A DNA stretch of 64,000 bases from assembly GCF_016134045.1 (NCBI RefSeq), contig NZ_CP065915.1:3595001-3659000 (forward strand), written 5' to 3'. Positions 55,461 through 64,000 of the stretch are shown one piece after another. Source of the stretch: Pelagovum pacificum (GTDB lineage: Bacteria; Pseudomonadota; Alphaproteobacteria; Rhodobacterales; Rhodobacteraceae). Below the pieces are notes generated by a model that was not told the DNA's origin, ran no database searches, and saw only the letters and a program-made list of their open reading frames with translations. The translations under genes and the position numbers were made by a program. Within the stretch, counting starts at the first letter, position 1. Each line of letters begins with the position of its first letter.

Positions 55461-56318
55461 ATGGCAAAAGAGAAACTTGATACGCGTGCGATCGGCCTCG
55501 ACGTCGGGCTGAGCCTGATGAAATGGCTCACCGGGTCGGAGAACCTGCATTACGGCGACTGGACCGGCCTGGAGGTCAACGCCAGCAACGTGCTGGCCGC
55601 GCAGGAGGCCTATACCGCGCGGCTGTTCTCGCTGCTGCCGACGGAGCCGAGCCGCATCCTCGACATCGGTGGCGGTGCGGGCGTTACCGCGCGGAAGCTG
55701 ACCGATCTCGGCCACACGGTCGAGATCGTCGTGCCTTCGGCCTTCCTTGCCGAGCGCTGCCGCGTGAACGCGCCCGACGCCATCGTGCACGAGGCGACGT
55801 TCGAGGCGGCGGAGCTGTCCGGCAAGTTCGACCTCTGCCTGTTTTCCGAAAGCTTCCAGTATGTCGCGCTCGACGAGGGGCTGGCGAAGTGCCTCACCCT
55901 GCTTGCCGACGGCGGATCCATCGTGCTGGCCGACTGCTTCCGTCCCGAGGGTTTCCAGCTCGAGAAGATGCGCGCCAAGGTCGGCGGGGGTCATCGGATG
56001 GAACGGTTCCGCGCGGAGCTGGCGAAGCTGCCGCTCGAGATCGTCGCGGAAGAGGACATCACCGAGGCCGTCGCGCCCTCTGTCGAAATCGAGCAGGGGC
56101 TGTTCAACGTGGTCGGCCATGCCGTGACCCGGATCGACGAAGAGCTGTCCGCCAAGCGCAAGGGCATCCGCCGGACCATCGGGTTGGTGCTGAAGGCGGT
56201 GATGAGCAAGCGCTCCCGCTCGCGCATGTCGCAGCGGCTGATGGAGCAGACCCGCAACCGCGAGACCTTCGCCGAGAACAACCGCTACCTCGTGATGAAG
56301 CTCCGCCCCACGGGCTGA
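55461..56318 (+). CDS. class I SAM-dependent methyltransferase
   Basis: This 285-residue protein has the Rossmann-type SAM site RILDIGGGAGVTARKLTDLG (near residue 64) and the post-motifs EIVVPSAF, FDLCLFSESFQYVAL and GGSIVLADCF. The substrate cannot be deduced; the C-terminal part (about 220-285) is basic. It ends convergent to the lytic transglycosylase with only four bases between. Confidence 0.88.
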   Translation: MAKEKLDTRAIGLDVGLSLMKWLTGSENLHYGDWTGLEVNASNVLAAQEAYTARLFSLLPTEPSRILDIGGGAGVTARKLTDLGHTVEIVVPSAFLAERCRVNAPDAIVHEATFEAAELSGKFDLCLFSESFQYVALDEGLAKCLTLLADGGSIVLADCFRPEGFQLEKMRAKVGGGHRMERFRAELAKLPLEIVAEEDITEAVAPSVEIEQGLFNVVGHAVTRIDEELSAKRKGIRRTIGLVLKAVMSKRSRSRMSQRLMEQTRNRETFAENNRYLVMKLRPTG

Positions 56319-56322
56319 GTCG

Positions 56323-57618
56323 TCAGCCCTCGCGCAGCCGGTCGAGCAGCGCGGTCGACGGGTAGCCGTCAGGTGTCAGACCGACGGCCTGCTGGTAGGC
56401 ACGGATCGCGCCGATCGTGTTCGGCCCGATCTTGCCGTCGACGCCACGTGTGGAAAACCCTGCCCCGGTCAGCCGTTCCTGCAGTTCGAACCGTTCCTCG
56501 TTGGTGAGCGCCCGGCTGTCGCGCGGCCACTCGGCCACGAACGGATCGCCGCCGGTCAGTCGGTCGGACAGGTGTCCGACGGCGATCACGTAGGCGTCCG
56601 CCGCGTTGTAGCGCTCGATCACCGCGTAATTGTCGAAGATCATGAAGGCCGCCCCCTCCGCGCCGGCGGGCAGCAGGATCGACGCTTCGCCGTGGTCGGG
56701 CACCGGCGCGCCGTCCATGCCCATGACACCGATCTCGGCCCATTGTCCCGGTAGCCGCTCGACGCTTCTGTCTGCGAGGCGATAGTCGAAGCCCTCGGGC
56801 AGCGTCACCTCGACGCCCCAGGGTTGGCCGGGGATCCACCCGAACCGGGCGAGGTAGGCGGCCGTGGAGGCGAGCGCATCGGTCGGATCGTCCGCCCAGA
56901 TGTCGCGCCGCCCGTCGCCATCGTAATCCACCGCGTAGGCGAGGAATGACGTCGGCATGAACTGGGTATGCCCCATCGCGCCGGCCCAGCTTCCGGTCAT
57001 GTTCGCCGGAGACGTGTCCCCGTTCTGCAGGATGCGCAACGCGGCGAGGAGCTGGCCCTCGAAGAACGCGCCTCGACGCGAGTCGAAGGACAGAGAGGCG
57101 AGCGCCGGGATGATCGGTGTCTCGCCGCGGAAGGTGCCGAAGTGACTCTCCAGCCCCCAGATCGCCACGACCACGTCGCGGTCGACGCCGTAGCGCTGTT
57201 CGAGCGCGGCGAGCAGATCGGCCTGCGCGGCCATCGCCGCACGGCCCTCGGTCACCCGGTTGGCGGAGACGGCAGTGTCGAGATACTCCCAGATCGGCCG
57301 AACGAACTCCGCCTGGTTGCGGTCGCGGTCGATGATCTCGGGCTGGTAGCTGATCCCGTCGAGCGCGGCGTCGAGCGTTTCGGCAGTGATCCCGCGGTCG
57401 CGTGCCCTCGCACGGAAACCGTTCAGCCAGTCTGCGAAACCTTCGGACTCGGACGACTGGATCAGGACCATGGGCACCTCGGTTAACCGCAACGCTCCAA
57501 CTTCAATCGCCGAAGCTCCGCCTGCGGGCAACCCGCCTGCCGTCACGTCACAGGCCAGTCCCAGCAGGGTCAGCGTCGCTGCTGCGGCAGCTCTCGTCGG
57601 CACCTGTTGTCCCCTCAC
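56323..57618 (-). CDS. MltB-type lytic murein transglycosylase with peptidoglycan-binding domain
   Basis: This 431-residue protein has an N-terminal export signal, a GH103/SLT-like domain (about 60-340) with the catalytic Glu in WGLESHFGTFRGE and GHTQFMPTSFLAYA, and a C-terminal PG_binding_1 domain (about 375-430: GAGFSTRGVDGKIGPNTIGAIRAYQ). It cleaves peptidoglycan glycan strands with formation of anhydro-muramic acid. The start codon is GTG; the exact start and whether it is a lipoprotein are uncertain. Confidence 0.92.
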   Translation of the reverse strand: MRGQQVPTRAAAAATLTLLGLACDVTAGGLPAGGASAIEVGALRLTEVPMVLIQSSESEGFADWLNGFRARARDRGITAETLDAALDGISYQPEIIDRDRNQAEFVRPIWEYLDTAVSANRVTEGRAAMAAQADLLAALEQRYGVDRDVVVAIWGLESHFGTFRGETPIIPALASLSFDSRRGAFFEGQLLAALRILQNGDTSPANMTGSWAGAMGHTQFMPTSFLAYAVDYDGDGRRDIWADDPTDALASTAAYLARFGWIPGQPWGVEVTLPEGFDYRLADRSVERLPGQWAEIGVMGMDGAPVPDHGEASILLPAGAEGAAFMIFDNYAVIERYNAADAYVIAVGHLSDRLTGGDPFVAEWPRDSRALTNEERFELQERLTGAGFSTRGVDGKIGPNTIGAIRAYQQAVGLTPDGYPSTALLDRLREG

Positions 57619-57689
57619 CCGTCGCTGCTGACCCTCTCAGCGTACCCGCTGGCGAGAGCCGGACAACCGTGCATTCCCGGCGGTGCGGA

Positions 57690-59963
57690 TTACCGCCGGG
57701 TCCGCTTCACCTTGCGTGCTGTCTTTGCGGCCTTCTTCTTCGCCGCGCCGACCTTGCGGCGCGGTGGCTTGCCTCGTCCGCGCGGGGCGCCGCCTCCGCC
57801 GCCGTGCCCCTTCGGCATCTTCTGATCCTCGAGCGACAGAAGCTCCACGATCAGGCCACCAGTGACGGGCGCGGCCTCCACCAGCTTCACGGTCACGCGC
57901 TGGCCCAGCCGGATGACGGTGCCGCTGTCGGCCCCCATCAGAGACTGGCTGTCGCGGTCGTAGTGAAAGAACTCCGCCCCGAGGGTACGGATCGGGATCA
58001 TGCCGTCGGCGCCTGTCTCGTCCAGCTTCACGAAGACGCCGAACTTGGCGACGCCGCTGATGCGGCCGCCCATCTCGGCGCCGATCCGGTCGGAGAGGTA
58101 AGCGGCGAGGTAGCGGTCCGTCGTGTCCCGCTCCGCTGTCATCGACCGGCGCTCGGTGTCGGAGATATGCTGCGCCGTGTCCTGCAGGCGCTCGATCTCC
58201 TCCGGTGACAGCCCGTCCTTGCCCCAGCCATGCGCGGTGATGAGCGCGCGGTGGACGATCAGGTCGGAATAGCGCCGGATCGGCGAGGTGAAGTGCGCGT
58301 AGTTCTTCAGGGCGAGGCCGAAGTGGCCGAAGTTCTCCGGGTTGTAGTAGGCCTGCGTCATCGACCGCAGCGTCGCCATGTTGATGAGCTCCGCCTCGTC
58401 GCTGCCTTCGGCGGCCTTGAGCAGTCGGTTGAGGTGGGCGGTCTTGAGCACCTGCCCCTTGGCGAGCGTCAGGCCCGCGGCCTGCGCCGTCTCACGCAGC
58501 GCGTCGAGCTTGTCGGCGTCGGGCTCCTCGTGGACGCGGAACAGGAGCGGCGTGCGTTTCGCGATCAGGGTCTCGGCGGCGGCGACGTTGGCCAGCACCA
58601 TGAATTCCTCGATCAGCCGGTGCGCGTCGAGCCGTTCCTTGTAGTCGATCGACGTGACCTCGCCCTCCTCGGACAGGACGATCTGCCGCTCCGGCAGGTC
58701 GAGCTCGAGCGGCTGACGTTCCGCCCGCGCCGTTCGCAATGCGTGGTAGGCGGCATAGAGCGGCTTGATCACGTCCTCCATATAGGGCGCGACCTTGTCG
58801 TTCGGGTCACCGTCCATGCCCGCCTGCACGTCCTCATAGTTCAGCGAGGCAGGGGAGCGCATGAGCCCCCGGTGGAACGTGTGGTCGATCTTGTGCCCGC
58901 TCGCGTCGATCCGCATCCGAACGGCAAGGACGGCGCGTGGCACGCCTTCGTGGAGCGAGCAGAGGTCGCCCGACAGCCGGTCCGGCAGCATCGGTACGAC
59001 GCGGTCGGGGAAATAGGTGGAGTTGCCGCGCTTGCGTGCCTCGCGGTCGAGCTGCGAGCCGGGCCGCACATAGTAGGCGACATCGGCGATCGCGACCCAG
59101 ATGACGTGGCCGCCTTCGTTCTTCGGATCGTCGTCGGCCTCGGCGAAGACGGCATCGTCGTGGTCGCGGGCATCCCACGGGTCGATGGTGATGAGCGGCA
59201 CGTCCCGCAGATCCTCGCGGCCGGTGAGGCCGGCCGGCTTGGCGCGGTCGGCCTCGGCCACGACGTCGTCCGGGAACTGGTCGGGAATGCCGTGCTGATG
59301 GATCGCGATGAGGCTGACGGCGCGGGGTTCGGTCGGGTCGCCGAGGCGCGACGTGATCCGCGCTTTCGGCAGGCCGAGCCGGCCTTTCGGTCCGGCCTGC
59401 TCCGCCTCCACCAGCTCCCCATCCTTCGCGCCGTGTTCGTTGCCGGCGGGGACGACCCATTGCTTGTCCGAGCCCTTGTCGATCGGCATGATCCGACCGC
59501 CTTCGGACCCTTTTCGAAAGATGCCGAGCACGTGGATCGGGTTCGATCCGATCCGGCGGATCAGCCGGGCGGTGTAAGCGTGATCTTCGCCCTTCACCTC
59601 CGTCAGGCGGGCGAGGATGCGGTCGCCGCGCCCGAGCGCCGGATCGCTCTCGCGCGGCTGCAGAAGAACGCGCGGCTCCTCGCCCTCGCCGTGCCATTCG
59701 AGCGGGCGCGCGAAGAGATCGCCGTCGCCGTCCGGTTCCTGCACCTGCAGGATCGAGACGGGCGGCAGGCGGTCGGGGTCGCGATAGCTTTTCTTGCGTT
59801 TCTCGAGGTGCCCCTCGTCCTCCAGCTCCCGCAGGAGCCGCTTGAGGTCGATACGCTGCGCGCCCTTGAGGCCGAAGGCCTTGGCGATGTCGCGCTTTGC
59901 GGTCTGGGTCGGATTGTCGGAGATCCACTGCAGGATCTCGTCCTTGGACGGGATACGGGCCAT
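57690..59963 (-). CDS. rnr: RNase R, 3'-5' exoribonuclease
   Basis: This 757-residue RNB-family enzyme has an N-terminal winged-helix domain (residues 1-60, PSKDEILQWISDNPTQTAKRDIAKAFG), cold-shock-type domains, the RNB catalytic core (about 250-590; PWDARDHDDAVFAE with the catalytic Asp cluster), an S1 domain (about 610-700) and a Lys/Arg-rich tail. It degrades structured RNA and takes part in trans-translation and cold response. I start at MARIPSKDEI; the frame has 19 codons upstream without similarity. Confidence 0.96.
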   Translation of the reverse strand: MARIPSKDEILQWISDNPTQTAKRDIAKAFGLKGAQRIDLKRLLRELEDEGHLEKRKKSYRDPDRLPPVSILQVQEPDGDGDLFARPLEWHGEGEEPRVLLQPRESDPALGRGDRILARLTEVKGEDHAYTARLIRRIGSNPIHVLGIFRKGSEGGRIMPIDKGSDKQWVVPAGNEHGAKDGELVEAEQAGPKGRLGLPKARITSRLGDPTEPRAVSLIAIHQHGIPDQFPDDVVAEADRAKPAGLTGREDLRDVPLITIDPWDARDHDDAVFAEADDDPKNEGGHVIWVAIADVAYYVRPGSQLDREARKRGNSTYFPDRVVPMLPDRLSGDLCSLHEGVPRAVLAVRMRIDASGHKIDHTFHRGLMRSPASLNYEDVQAGMDGDPNDKVAPYMEDVIKPLYAAYHALRTARAERQPLELDLPERQIVLSEEGEVTSIDYKERLDAHRLIEEFMVLANVAAAETLIAKRTPLLFRVHEEPDADKLDALRETAQAAGLTLAKGQVLKTAHLNRLLKAAEGSDEAELINMATLRSMTQAYYNPENFGHFGLALKNYAHFTSPIRRYSDLIVHRALITAHGWGKDGLSPEEIERLQDTAQHISDTERRSMTAERDTTDRYLAAYLSDRIGAEMGGRISGVAKFGVFVKLDETGADGMIPIRTLGAEFFHYDRDSQSLMGADSGTVIRLGQRVTVKLVEAAPVTGGLIVELLSLEDQKMPKGHGGGGGAPRGRGKPPRRKVGAAKKKAAKTARKVKRTRR

Positions 59964-60030
59964 GCGACCGGCGTAACACGGGCCTCGGGGCGCGTCATCG
60001 ACAAACGCAGGCGTCAGCAACAGAGCGCGG

Positions 60031-60066
60031 GAGGCCTCCGGCGGGAGGTATTTGGAGCCGGATGAC
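60031..60066 (+). repeat. dispersed hairpin-plus-TATTT repeat, copy 2 (partial)
   Basis: The core GGAGGTATTT-like unit (here GGGAGGTATTTGG) and the GCCGGATGA tail match copy 1 at 5464-5540. The upstream GC palindrome is not conserved here. Confidence 0.55.
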
Positions 60067-60094
60067 GCGGACGCGTTAAGGTTAACGCGCGACC

Positions 60095-60162
60095 CGCTCT
60101 TTCATCTGGCCGAAAATACCTCCGGGGGGAGCCGCCGCAGGCGGCGGGGGGCAGCGCCCCCC
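60095..60162 (-). repeat. dispersed hairpin-plus-TATTTT repeat, copy 3 (inverted to copy 2)
   Basis: On the minus strand GGGGGCGCTGCCCCC, a GC-rich spacer with GCCGCC/GGCGGC, then CCGGAGGTATTTTC and GGCCAGATGAAAGAGCGG match copy 1 very closely. It begins directly after the FGE stop and could end that operon's transcript. Confidence 0.75.
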
Positions 60163-61113
60163 TCAGCTCCGATCGTAGAAGACCCGGAAGCCGGTATTGC
60201 TGGCCCCGCTGTCGGCCGCAACGGCGGAGCGGGCGGCGATCCGGTACCGATAGCAGTAGCTGATATGGCACAGGAAGCTGCCGCCCTTCATCAGCCGCAG
60301 GTTCTGCGTCTGCGCCGCCGCGTTGCGGGCCTTCGCCGTGCGGGAGGGGGAGCGGATGCGGAACGGCTCGGCGGTCCATTCCCAGACGTTGCCGGCCATG
60401 TCATGGATGCCTGCCCCGTTCGGCGCGAAGGCGTTGACGGGGGACGTGCCGACGTAGCCGTCCCGGGCGCTGTTGTCGGTCGGGAACGTGCCCTGCCAGA
60501 TGTTGCAGGGCTGGAAGTCGGTATCGTCGGGCTCGTCCTCGCCCCACGGGAAACGCGGATCGTCGAGACCGCCGCGCGCGGCATGTTCCCACTCCGCCTC
60601 GCTCGGCAGGTGACCACCCGCCCAATCGGCGTAGGCGCGCGCATCGGCGTAGGACACGTGAACCACCGGATGATCCTCGCGCCCGGCGAGGGCCGTACCC
60701 TCGCCTTCCGGCGTGTGCCAGCAGGCGCCGTCGATCATCACCCACCAGGGCGTCGAGGATCGTGACGGCGCGACCGCGTCGGGATCGCTCAAAAGGCCCC
60801 GGAAGACGACGCCCCACCCGATACGCTCGGCCTCCGTCCGGTAGCCGGTGTCGGACACGAAGGCGGCGAAGCGGCGGTTGGTGACGAGGGTCGTGTCGCA
60901 GGCGAAGGGTTTCAGCCGGACCTGACGCACGACGGCTTCGCCGTCCTCCCGGATCTCGGGGCGGCGGGTGCCGGTGAAGCTCTTGCCACCCGTGAAAGTC
61001 GCGACGGGCGCGGGCGTCGGCTCGGCGATGTCGGACACATGACCGGGAAGCGGGCGCAGGTCGCCAGCCTTACTCTCACCGGCGAAGGTCGTTCGTGAAC
61101 CGCAGCAGGCCAT
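60163..61113 (-). CDS. formylglycine-generating enzyme (SUMF1/FGE family)
   Basis: This 316-residue enzyme oxidises a cysteine of sulfatases to formylglycine. The active-site pair is Cys282 and Cys287 in SFLCHISYCYRYR, matching the SUMF1 pattern C-x-x-x-x-C-Y-R-Y-R. Other FGE boxes are HPVVHVSYADARAYADWAGGHLPSEAEWEHAARGG and NVWEWTAEPF. No signal peptide is present; the start MACCGSR suggests a cytoplasmic enzyme. It follows the second sulfatase by nine bases. Confidence 0.95.
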   Translation of the reverse strand: MACCGSRTTFAGESKAGDLRPLPGHVSDIAEPTPAPVATFTGGKSFTGTRRPEIREDGEAVVRQVRLKPFACDTTLVTNRRFAAFVSDTGYRTEAERIGWGVVFRGLLSDPDAVAPSRSSTPWWVMIDGACWHTPEGEGTALAGREDHPVVHVSYADARAYADWAGGHLPSEAEWEHAARGGLDDPRFPWGEDEPDDTDFQPCNIWQGTFPTDNSARDGYVGTSPVNAFAPNGAGIHDMAGNVWEWTAEPFRIRSPSRTAKARNAAAQTQNLRLMKGGSFLCHISYCYRYRIAARSAVAADSGASNTGFRVFYDRS

Positions 61114-61122
61114 CGTCCCTCC

Positions 61123-62649
61123 TCAGGCTCCGGCGACGCGATCCTCGGCGGTCGCTTCGGAGCGCATGATGCCCTGCACCATCCGATGCAGCATCGCCGC
61201 CTTCAACCCCCCGGCGTCCGGATCGTCCCACAGGTTGTTCACCTCTAACGGATCGGCATCGAGGTCGAAGAGCTCTCCCCACGGGCCGTGCCGGTAGGTC
61301 GTGATCTTGTGGCGCGCCTCGACGTAGGTCATCGCGTGCGGCATCTCGGGATTGTGGCGGTTCTCGCAGATGGCAAAGTCGCGGGCCGGTTCACCGCCCG
61401 CCCAGCAGTCGAGCTGGGACACGCCCTGCATCGCGCCGACCCCGGGTGCGCCGGCGGCGGCGAGGAACGACGGCGCGAGGTCGACGAGGCTCTGGATCGC
61501 GTCGCTGGTCTCTCCTGCCGGAACATGGCCGGGCCATGCAACGATGAAGGGGAGGCGCAGCATGTCCTCGTAGTGGAACGGTCCCTTCGCGACGAGACCG
61601 TGCTGGCCGAGGAAATGACCGTGGTCCGTGGTGAAGACGATCAGCGTGTTGTCGGTCAGGCCCAGCGCGTCGAGCTTGTCGAGGATGCGGCCGACCTCGG
61701 CGTCGATAAAGCTCATCATGCCGTAGTAGACCGCCATGTCCTTCTTCAACTCTTCCTCGGGGTAGAGGTGACTCTCACAGCCATGCGCGTTGAAGGGGCT
61801 GTGCCAGTCGCCGAAGTCGGGCTCCTGCTCCTGCGTCTTGGCGAAGTGCGGCGGATTGCGATCGTGCTCTCCCGGCGCGACGCGGCCCGGCTCCATCTCG
61901 GCGGGGTCGTACATGGAGGCCCAGGGTTCGGGCACCGTATAGGGCGGGTGCGGGTCGTGGAAACTGGCCCAGAGGAAGAACGGCTGGTCGCCAGTCTCCT
62001 CGATGAAAGCGGCGCTGCGCTCGCCGGTCCAGCGTGTGTAATGAAGATCGTCCGGCAGGGCCCAGGCGCGGTCCTTGCGCGCCCAGTAGTGGCCGCTGTC
62101 GGACAGGCGCGGGGCCTTGACGGCCGTGTCACCCGGCAGCGGCTGGAAGTAGTCGCGCCAGTCGGCGAGGCCCTTCTCTTCCATCCAGATCGCGTAGTGC
62201 TGGCCGACGTGGCTTTCATCGGCATGGTTGCGAGCGAGCTCGATATGCTGAAAGCCATACCAGGGGCCGTTGAAACCCCGCCAGAACTCAAGATCGCGGA
62301 GTTTCGGCTGACTCTCCAGCGACGGCGGGGCGAGGGGCTGGAAGTGCGCCTTGCCTATCAGGCCAGTACGATAGCCCTGCGCGGCGAGATGGTCGCCGAG
62401 GAACTCCCGATCCTCGGGCAGCGAGACGCCGATGGTCCAGGCCCCGTGTCGCGACGGATACTCCCCCGTGATGATCGAGGCGCGGGACGGCGTACAGACC
62501 GGGCTCGGGCAATAGGCCCGATCGAAGCGGGTCCCCGCCGCACAGAGCCGGTCGAGGTTCGGCGTGCTGATCCGGTCGTTGACCGCGCCCAGCACGGTGA
62601 AGTGCTGCTGATCGGTCGTGATGAGCAGGATGTTCGGTCGGTTGGTCAT
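61123..62649 (-). CDS. type I sulfatase (FGly-dependent)
   Basis: This 508-residue sulfatase has the FGly motif CTPSR (Cys52) in PSPVCTPSRASIITG, preceded by N-P-N-I-L-L-I-type start and the metal residues TTDQQ near 12, and VFTTDHGHFLGQHG near 350. The short N terminus without a signal peptide implies a cytoplasmic enzyme. The substrate is unknown; the overall look is like alkylsulfatase/choline-sulfatase-type sequences. It starts two bases after the stop of the upstream sulfatase. Confidence 0.93.
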   Translation of the reverse strand: MTNRPNILLITTDQQHFTVLGAVNDRISTPNLDRLCAAGTRFDRAYCPSPVCTPSRASIITGEYPSRHGAWTIGVSLPEDREFLGDHLAAQGYRTGLIGKAHFQPLAPPSLESQPKLRDLEFWRGFNGPWYGFQHIELARNHADESHVGQHYAIWMEEKGLADWRDYFQPLPGDTAVKAPRLSDSGHYWARKDRAWALPDDLHYTRWTGERSAAFIEETGDQPFFLWASFHDPHPPYTVPEPWASMYDPAEMEPGRVAPGEHDRNPPHFAKTQEQEPDFGDWHSPFNAHGCESHLYPEEELKKDMAVYYGMMSFIDAEVGRILDKLDALGLTDNTLIVFTTDHGHFLGQHGLVAKGPFHYEDMLRLPFIVAWPGHVPAGETSDAIQSLVDLAPSFLAAAGAPGVGAMQGVSQLDCWAGGEPARDFAICENRHNPEMPHAMTYVEARHKITTYRHGPWGELFDLDADPLEVNNLWDDPDAGGLKAAMLHRMVQGIMRSEATAEDRVAGA

Positions 62650-62651
62650 CC

Positions 62652-64000
62652 TCAGCCCCGGCGAGCCGAAGCGCTGTCATGTTCGGGCACATCGCCGATT
62701 GCGATCATCTTGGCGTCCAGCTTCGAAAGCATGGTGTCGAAAACCTCCGCGTAGGAGGGATCGCCGGCGACGTTCTTCAGCTCATAGGGATCTTCCTGAC
62801 AGTCGAAGAGCTCCCACTCGGGCGGGCCGCCGCCGGGGCGGGCGCCGAGCTGGCCGAGGTCGTCGTTGTACCAGTAGATCAGCTTGTAGCGCTGGTCGCG
62901 CACACCGTAGTGGGCCCATGCCTCGTGGATGATGTCGTTGTGCATCCAGTAGCGGTGATAGGCGAGCTGATCCCAGTCGTCCGGGGTCTTCCCCTCCAGG
63001 ACCGGGCGCATCGAGGTGCCCTGCATGTAGCTCGGCACGGGAAGGCCGGCGTAGTCGAGGAAGGTCGGCGCGAAGTCGACGTTGCAGGCGATGTCCTTCG
63101 AGGTGCTGCCTGCCGGGATCGCCGCCGGATACCGGCAGAGGAACGGCATCTGGTAGCTTTCCTCGTACATGAAGCGCTTGTCGAACCAGCCATGCTCGCC
63201 AAGAAAGAAGCCTTGGTCGGAGGTGTAGATGACGATGGTGTTCTCGGCGAGGCCGAGAGCATCGAGCGTGTCGAGCATACGGCCCACACCGTCGTCGATG
63301 GCCTGAACGGTTCGCAGGTAGCGGGACATGTAGCGCTGATACTTGAATTCGGCGAAGGCCTGCGGATCGTCGAAGGTGAAGTTATTGCCCGTTTCAGAGC
63401 AGATGACGGTGATCTCCTCGCCCGGCTGAAGCTCGGGGATTTTGCGCATCGGCCAGGGGTCGACCATCATTTCGCCCGCCACGCCGGCCGGCCCTTCGGG
63501 CTGGACCAGTGCGAGGTCCTCCCACAGCAGATCCGACTTCACGCGCATCTTGGCGGCCTCGGCGGCGGCGGCGCGGTTCTGGTAGTCGTCGCGGAACGTC
63601 TCTGGCAGCGGGATGCTTCCGGGCTCGTGCAGGTCGCGATAGCGCGGGTGATACTGCCAGTTCCGGTGCGGCGCCTTGTGGTGGCACATCAGGAAGAACG
63701 GCCGATCCTTGTGGCGCTCGATGAAGTCGACGGACTTGTCTGTGATGATGTCGGTCGCGTAGCCGCTGATCCGCTCGCGCCCCTCCGGGCCGATGAAGGC
63801 CGGGTCCCAGTAATCGCCCTGCCCCGGCACGACGGACCATTCGTCGAAGCCCGTCGGTTCGTGCTGCGGCCCTTCGCCGAGGTGCCATTTGCCGAAGATC
63901 GCGGTTCGGTAGCCGCCGGCCCTCAGGTGCTTGGCGACGTTGGGCCAGCGGTTGTCGATGTGCGTGTCGAGCGTCGTGACACAGTTCACGTGGTTATGGG
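62652..64000 (-). CDS. sulfatase, partial (N-terminal end outside window)
   Basis: The frame is open to the window edge (before the GTG at 63989 the reading continues as ...HNH), so the real start and the FGly motif are outside. What is visible is about 449 residues of a sulfatase: FGKWHLGEGPQHEPTGFDEW, FFLMCHHKAPHRNWQYHP, TVICSETGNN, VIYTSDQGFFLGEHGWFDKRFMYEES and the C-terminal ELFDCQEDPYELKNV. It is the first visible gene of the sulfatase-sulfatase-FGE operon. Confidence 0.92.
   Translation of the reverse strand, partial: HNHVNCVTTLDTHIDNRWPNVAKHLRAGGYRTAIFGKWHLGEGPQHEPTGFDEWSVVPGQGDYWDPAFIGPEGRERISGYATDIITDKSVDFIERHKDRPFFLMCHHKAPHRNWQYHPRYRDLHEPGSIPLPETFRDDYQNRAAAAEAAKMRVKSDLLWEDLALVQPEGPAGVAGEMMVDPWPMRKIPELQPGEEITVICSETGNNFTFDDPQAFAEFKYQRYMSRYLRTVQAIDDGVGRMLDTLDALGLAENTIVIYTSDQGFFLGEHGWFDKRFMYEESYQMPFLCRYPAAIPAGSTSKDIACNVDFAPTFLDYAGLPVPSYMQGTSMRPVLEGKTPDDWDQLAYHRYWMHNDIIHEAWAHYGVRDQRYKLIYWYNDDLGQLGARPGGGPPEWELFDCQEDPYELKNVAGDPSYAEVFDTMLSKLDAKMIAIGDVPEHDSASARRG

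Noticed and set aside
58230..60065. 611-codon open frame antisense to rnr
   Set aside because: It is a shadow of RNase R without recognisable protein features.

Overview
This is a stretch of bacterial chromosome with about two-thirds GC. Gene content and gene order suggest an alphaproteobacterium of the Rhodobacterales (Roseobacter/Paracoccaceae type). Pointers are the sfsA-map-serine hydrolase and gpmI-envC-ctpA gene runs, alphaproteobacterial glnK-amtB, a DUF6478-like protein, GANTC (CcrM-type) sites, and a GC-rich hairpin plus TATTT repeat that I recall from other Rhodobacteraceae genomes. The species cannot be named from the sequence. I count 64 protein genes, no rRNA or tRNA genes, no CRISPR array and no transposase. 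Nearly everything is housekeeping or conserved accessory chromosome.

Layout. Positions 1-267 are non-coding and origin-like: an AT-rich patch, a DnaA-box-like site and seven GANTC sites in about 110 bp. 268-2611 holds the periplasmic methionine sulfoxide repair pair msrPQ and a divergent fasciclin gene. 2721-6624 holds clpB with a good sigma-32 promoter and an Asp-box repeat protein. 6717-9576 holds pyrF, small proteins and an SPFH/NfeD membrane pair. 9619-11083 holds a dadA-type oxidase behind a tandem glycine riboswitch. 11166-15513 holds ycaQ, smpB, sseA and an aromatic aminotransferase. 15566-17500 is a low-GC acyltransferase that looks acquired. 17628-19529 is glnK-amtB with a sigma-54-like promoter. 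19758-23441 holds PBP1A and mlaA-mlaC. 23573-26607 is a type I secretion ABC transporter plus adaptor without substrate or outer-membrane gene. 26656-30765 holds a RidA-like protein, GDPD, a FemAB-like acetyltransferase, phhB, mscS and a GFA protein. 30772-33736 holds a peroxiredoxin, a ferredoxin reductase, rsmD and two orphans. 33717-36206 is sfsA-map-serine hydrolase, divergent from cinA-GNAT-ompA (36246-38607) across only 39 bp. 38674-43505 holds a LysR regulator, three poorly known genes and ilvD. 43626-47780 holds a CPBP protease, accD, folC and a LysM protein. 47852-53749 holds zapE, a GNAT, and gpmI-envC-ctpA. 53906-59963 holds small proteins, rppH, a methyltransferase, a MltB-type transglycosylase and rnr. 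60163-64000 is a sulfatase-sulfatase-formylglycine-generating enzyme operon whose first gene runs off the window.

How the genes work together. Several units serve the envelope: PBP1A, EnvC, CtpA, the MltB-type enzyme and the LysM protein act on peptidoglycan; MlaA and MlaC act in phospholipid trafficking; OmpA, MscS and NfeD/SPFH belong to the membranes. Others deal with protein damage and quality (MsrPQ, ClpB, SmpB, Map). GlnK and AmtB handle ammonium. The terminal operon encodes two sulfatases together with the enzyme that makes their catalytic formylglycine. The most interesting signals are regulatory: the glycine riboswitch on dadA, a shared -10 bidirectional promoter between sfsA and cinA, possible leaderless starts, the origin-like GANTC cluster and the dispersed hairpin repeat.
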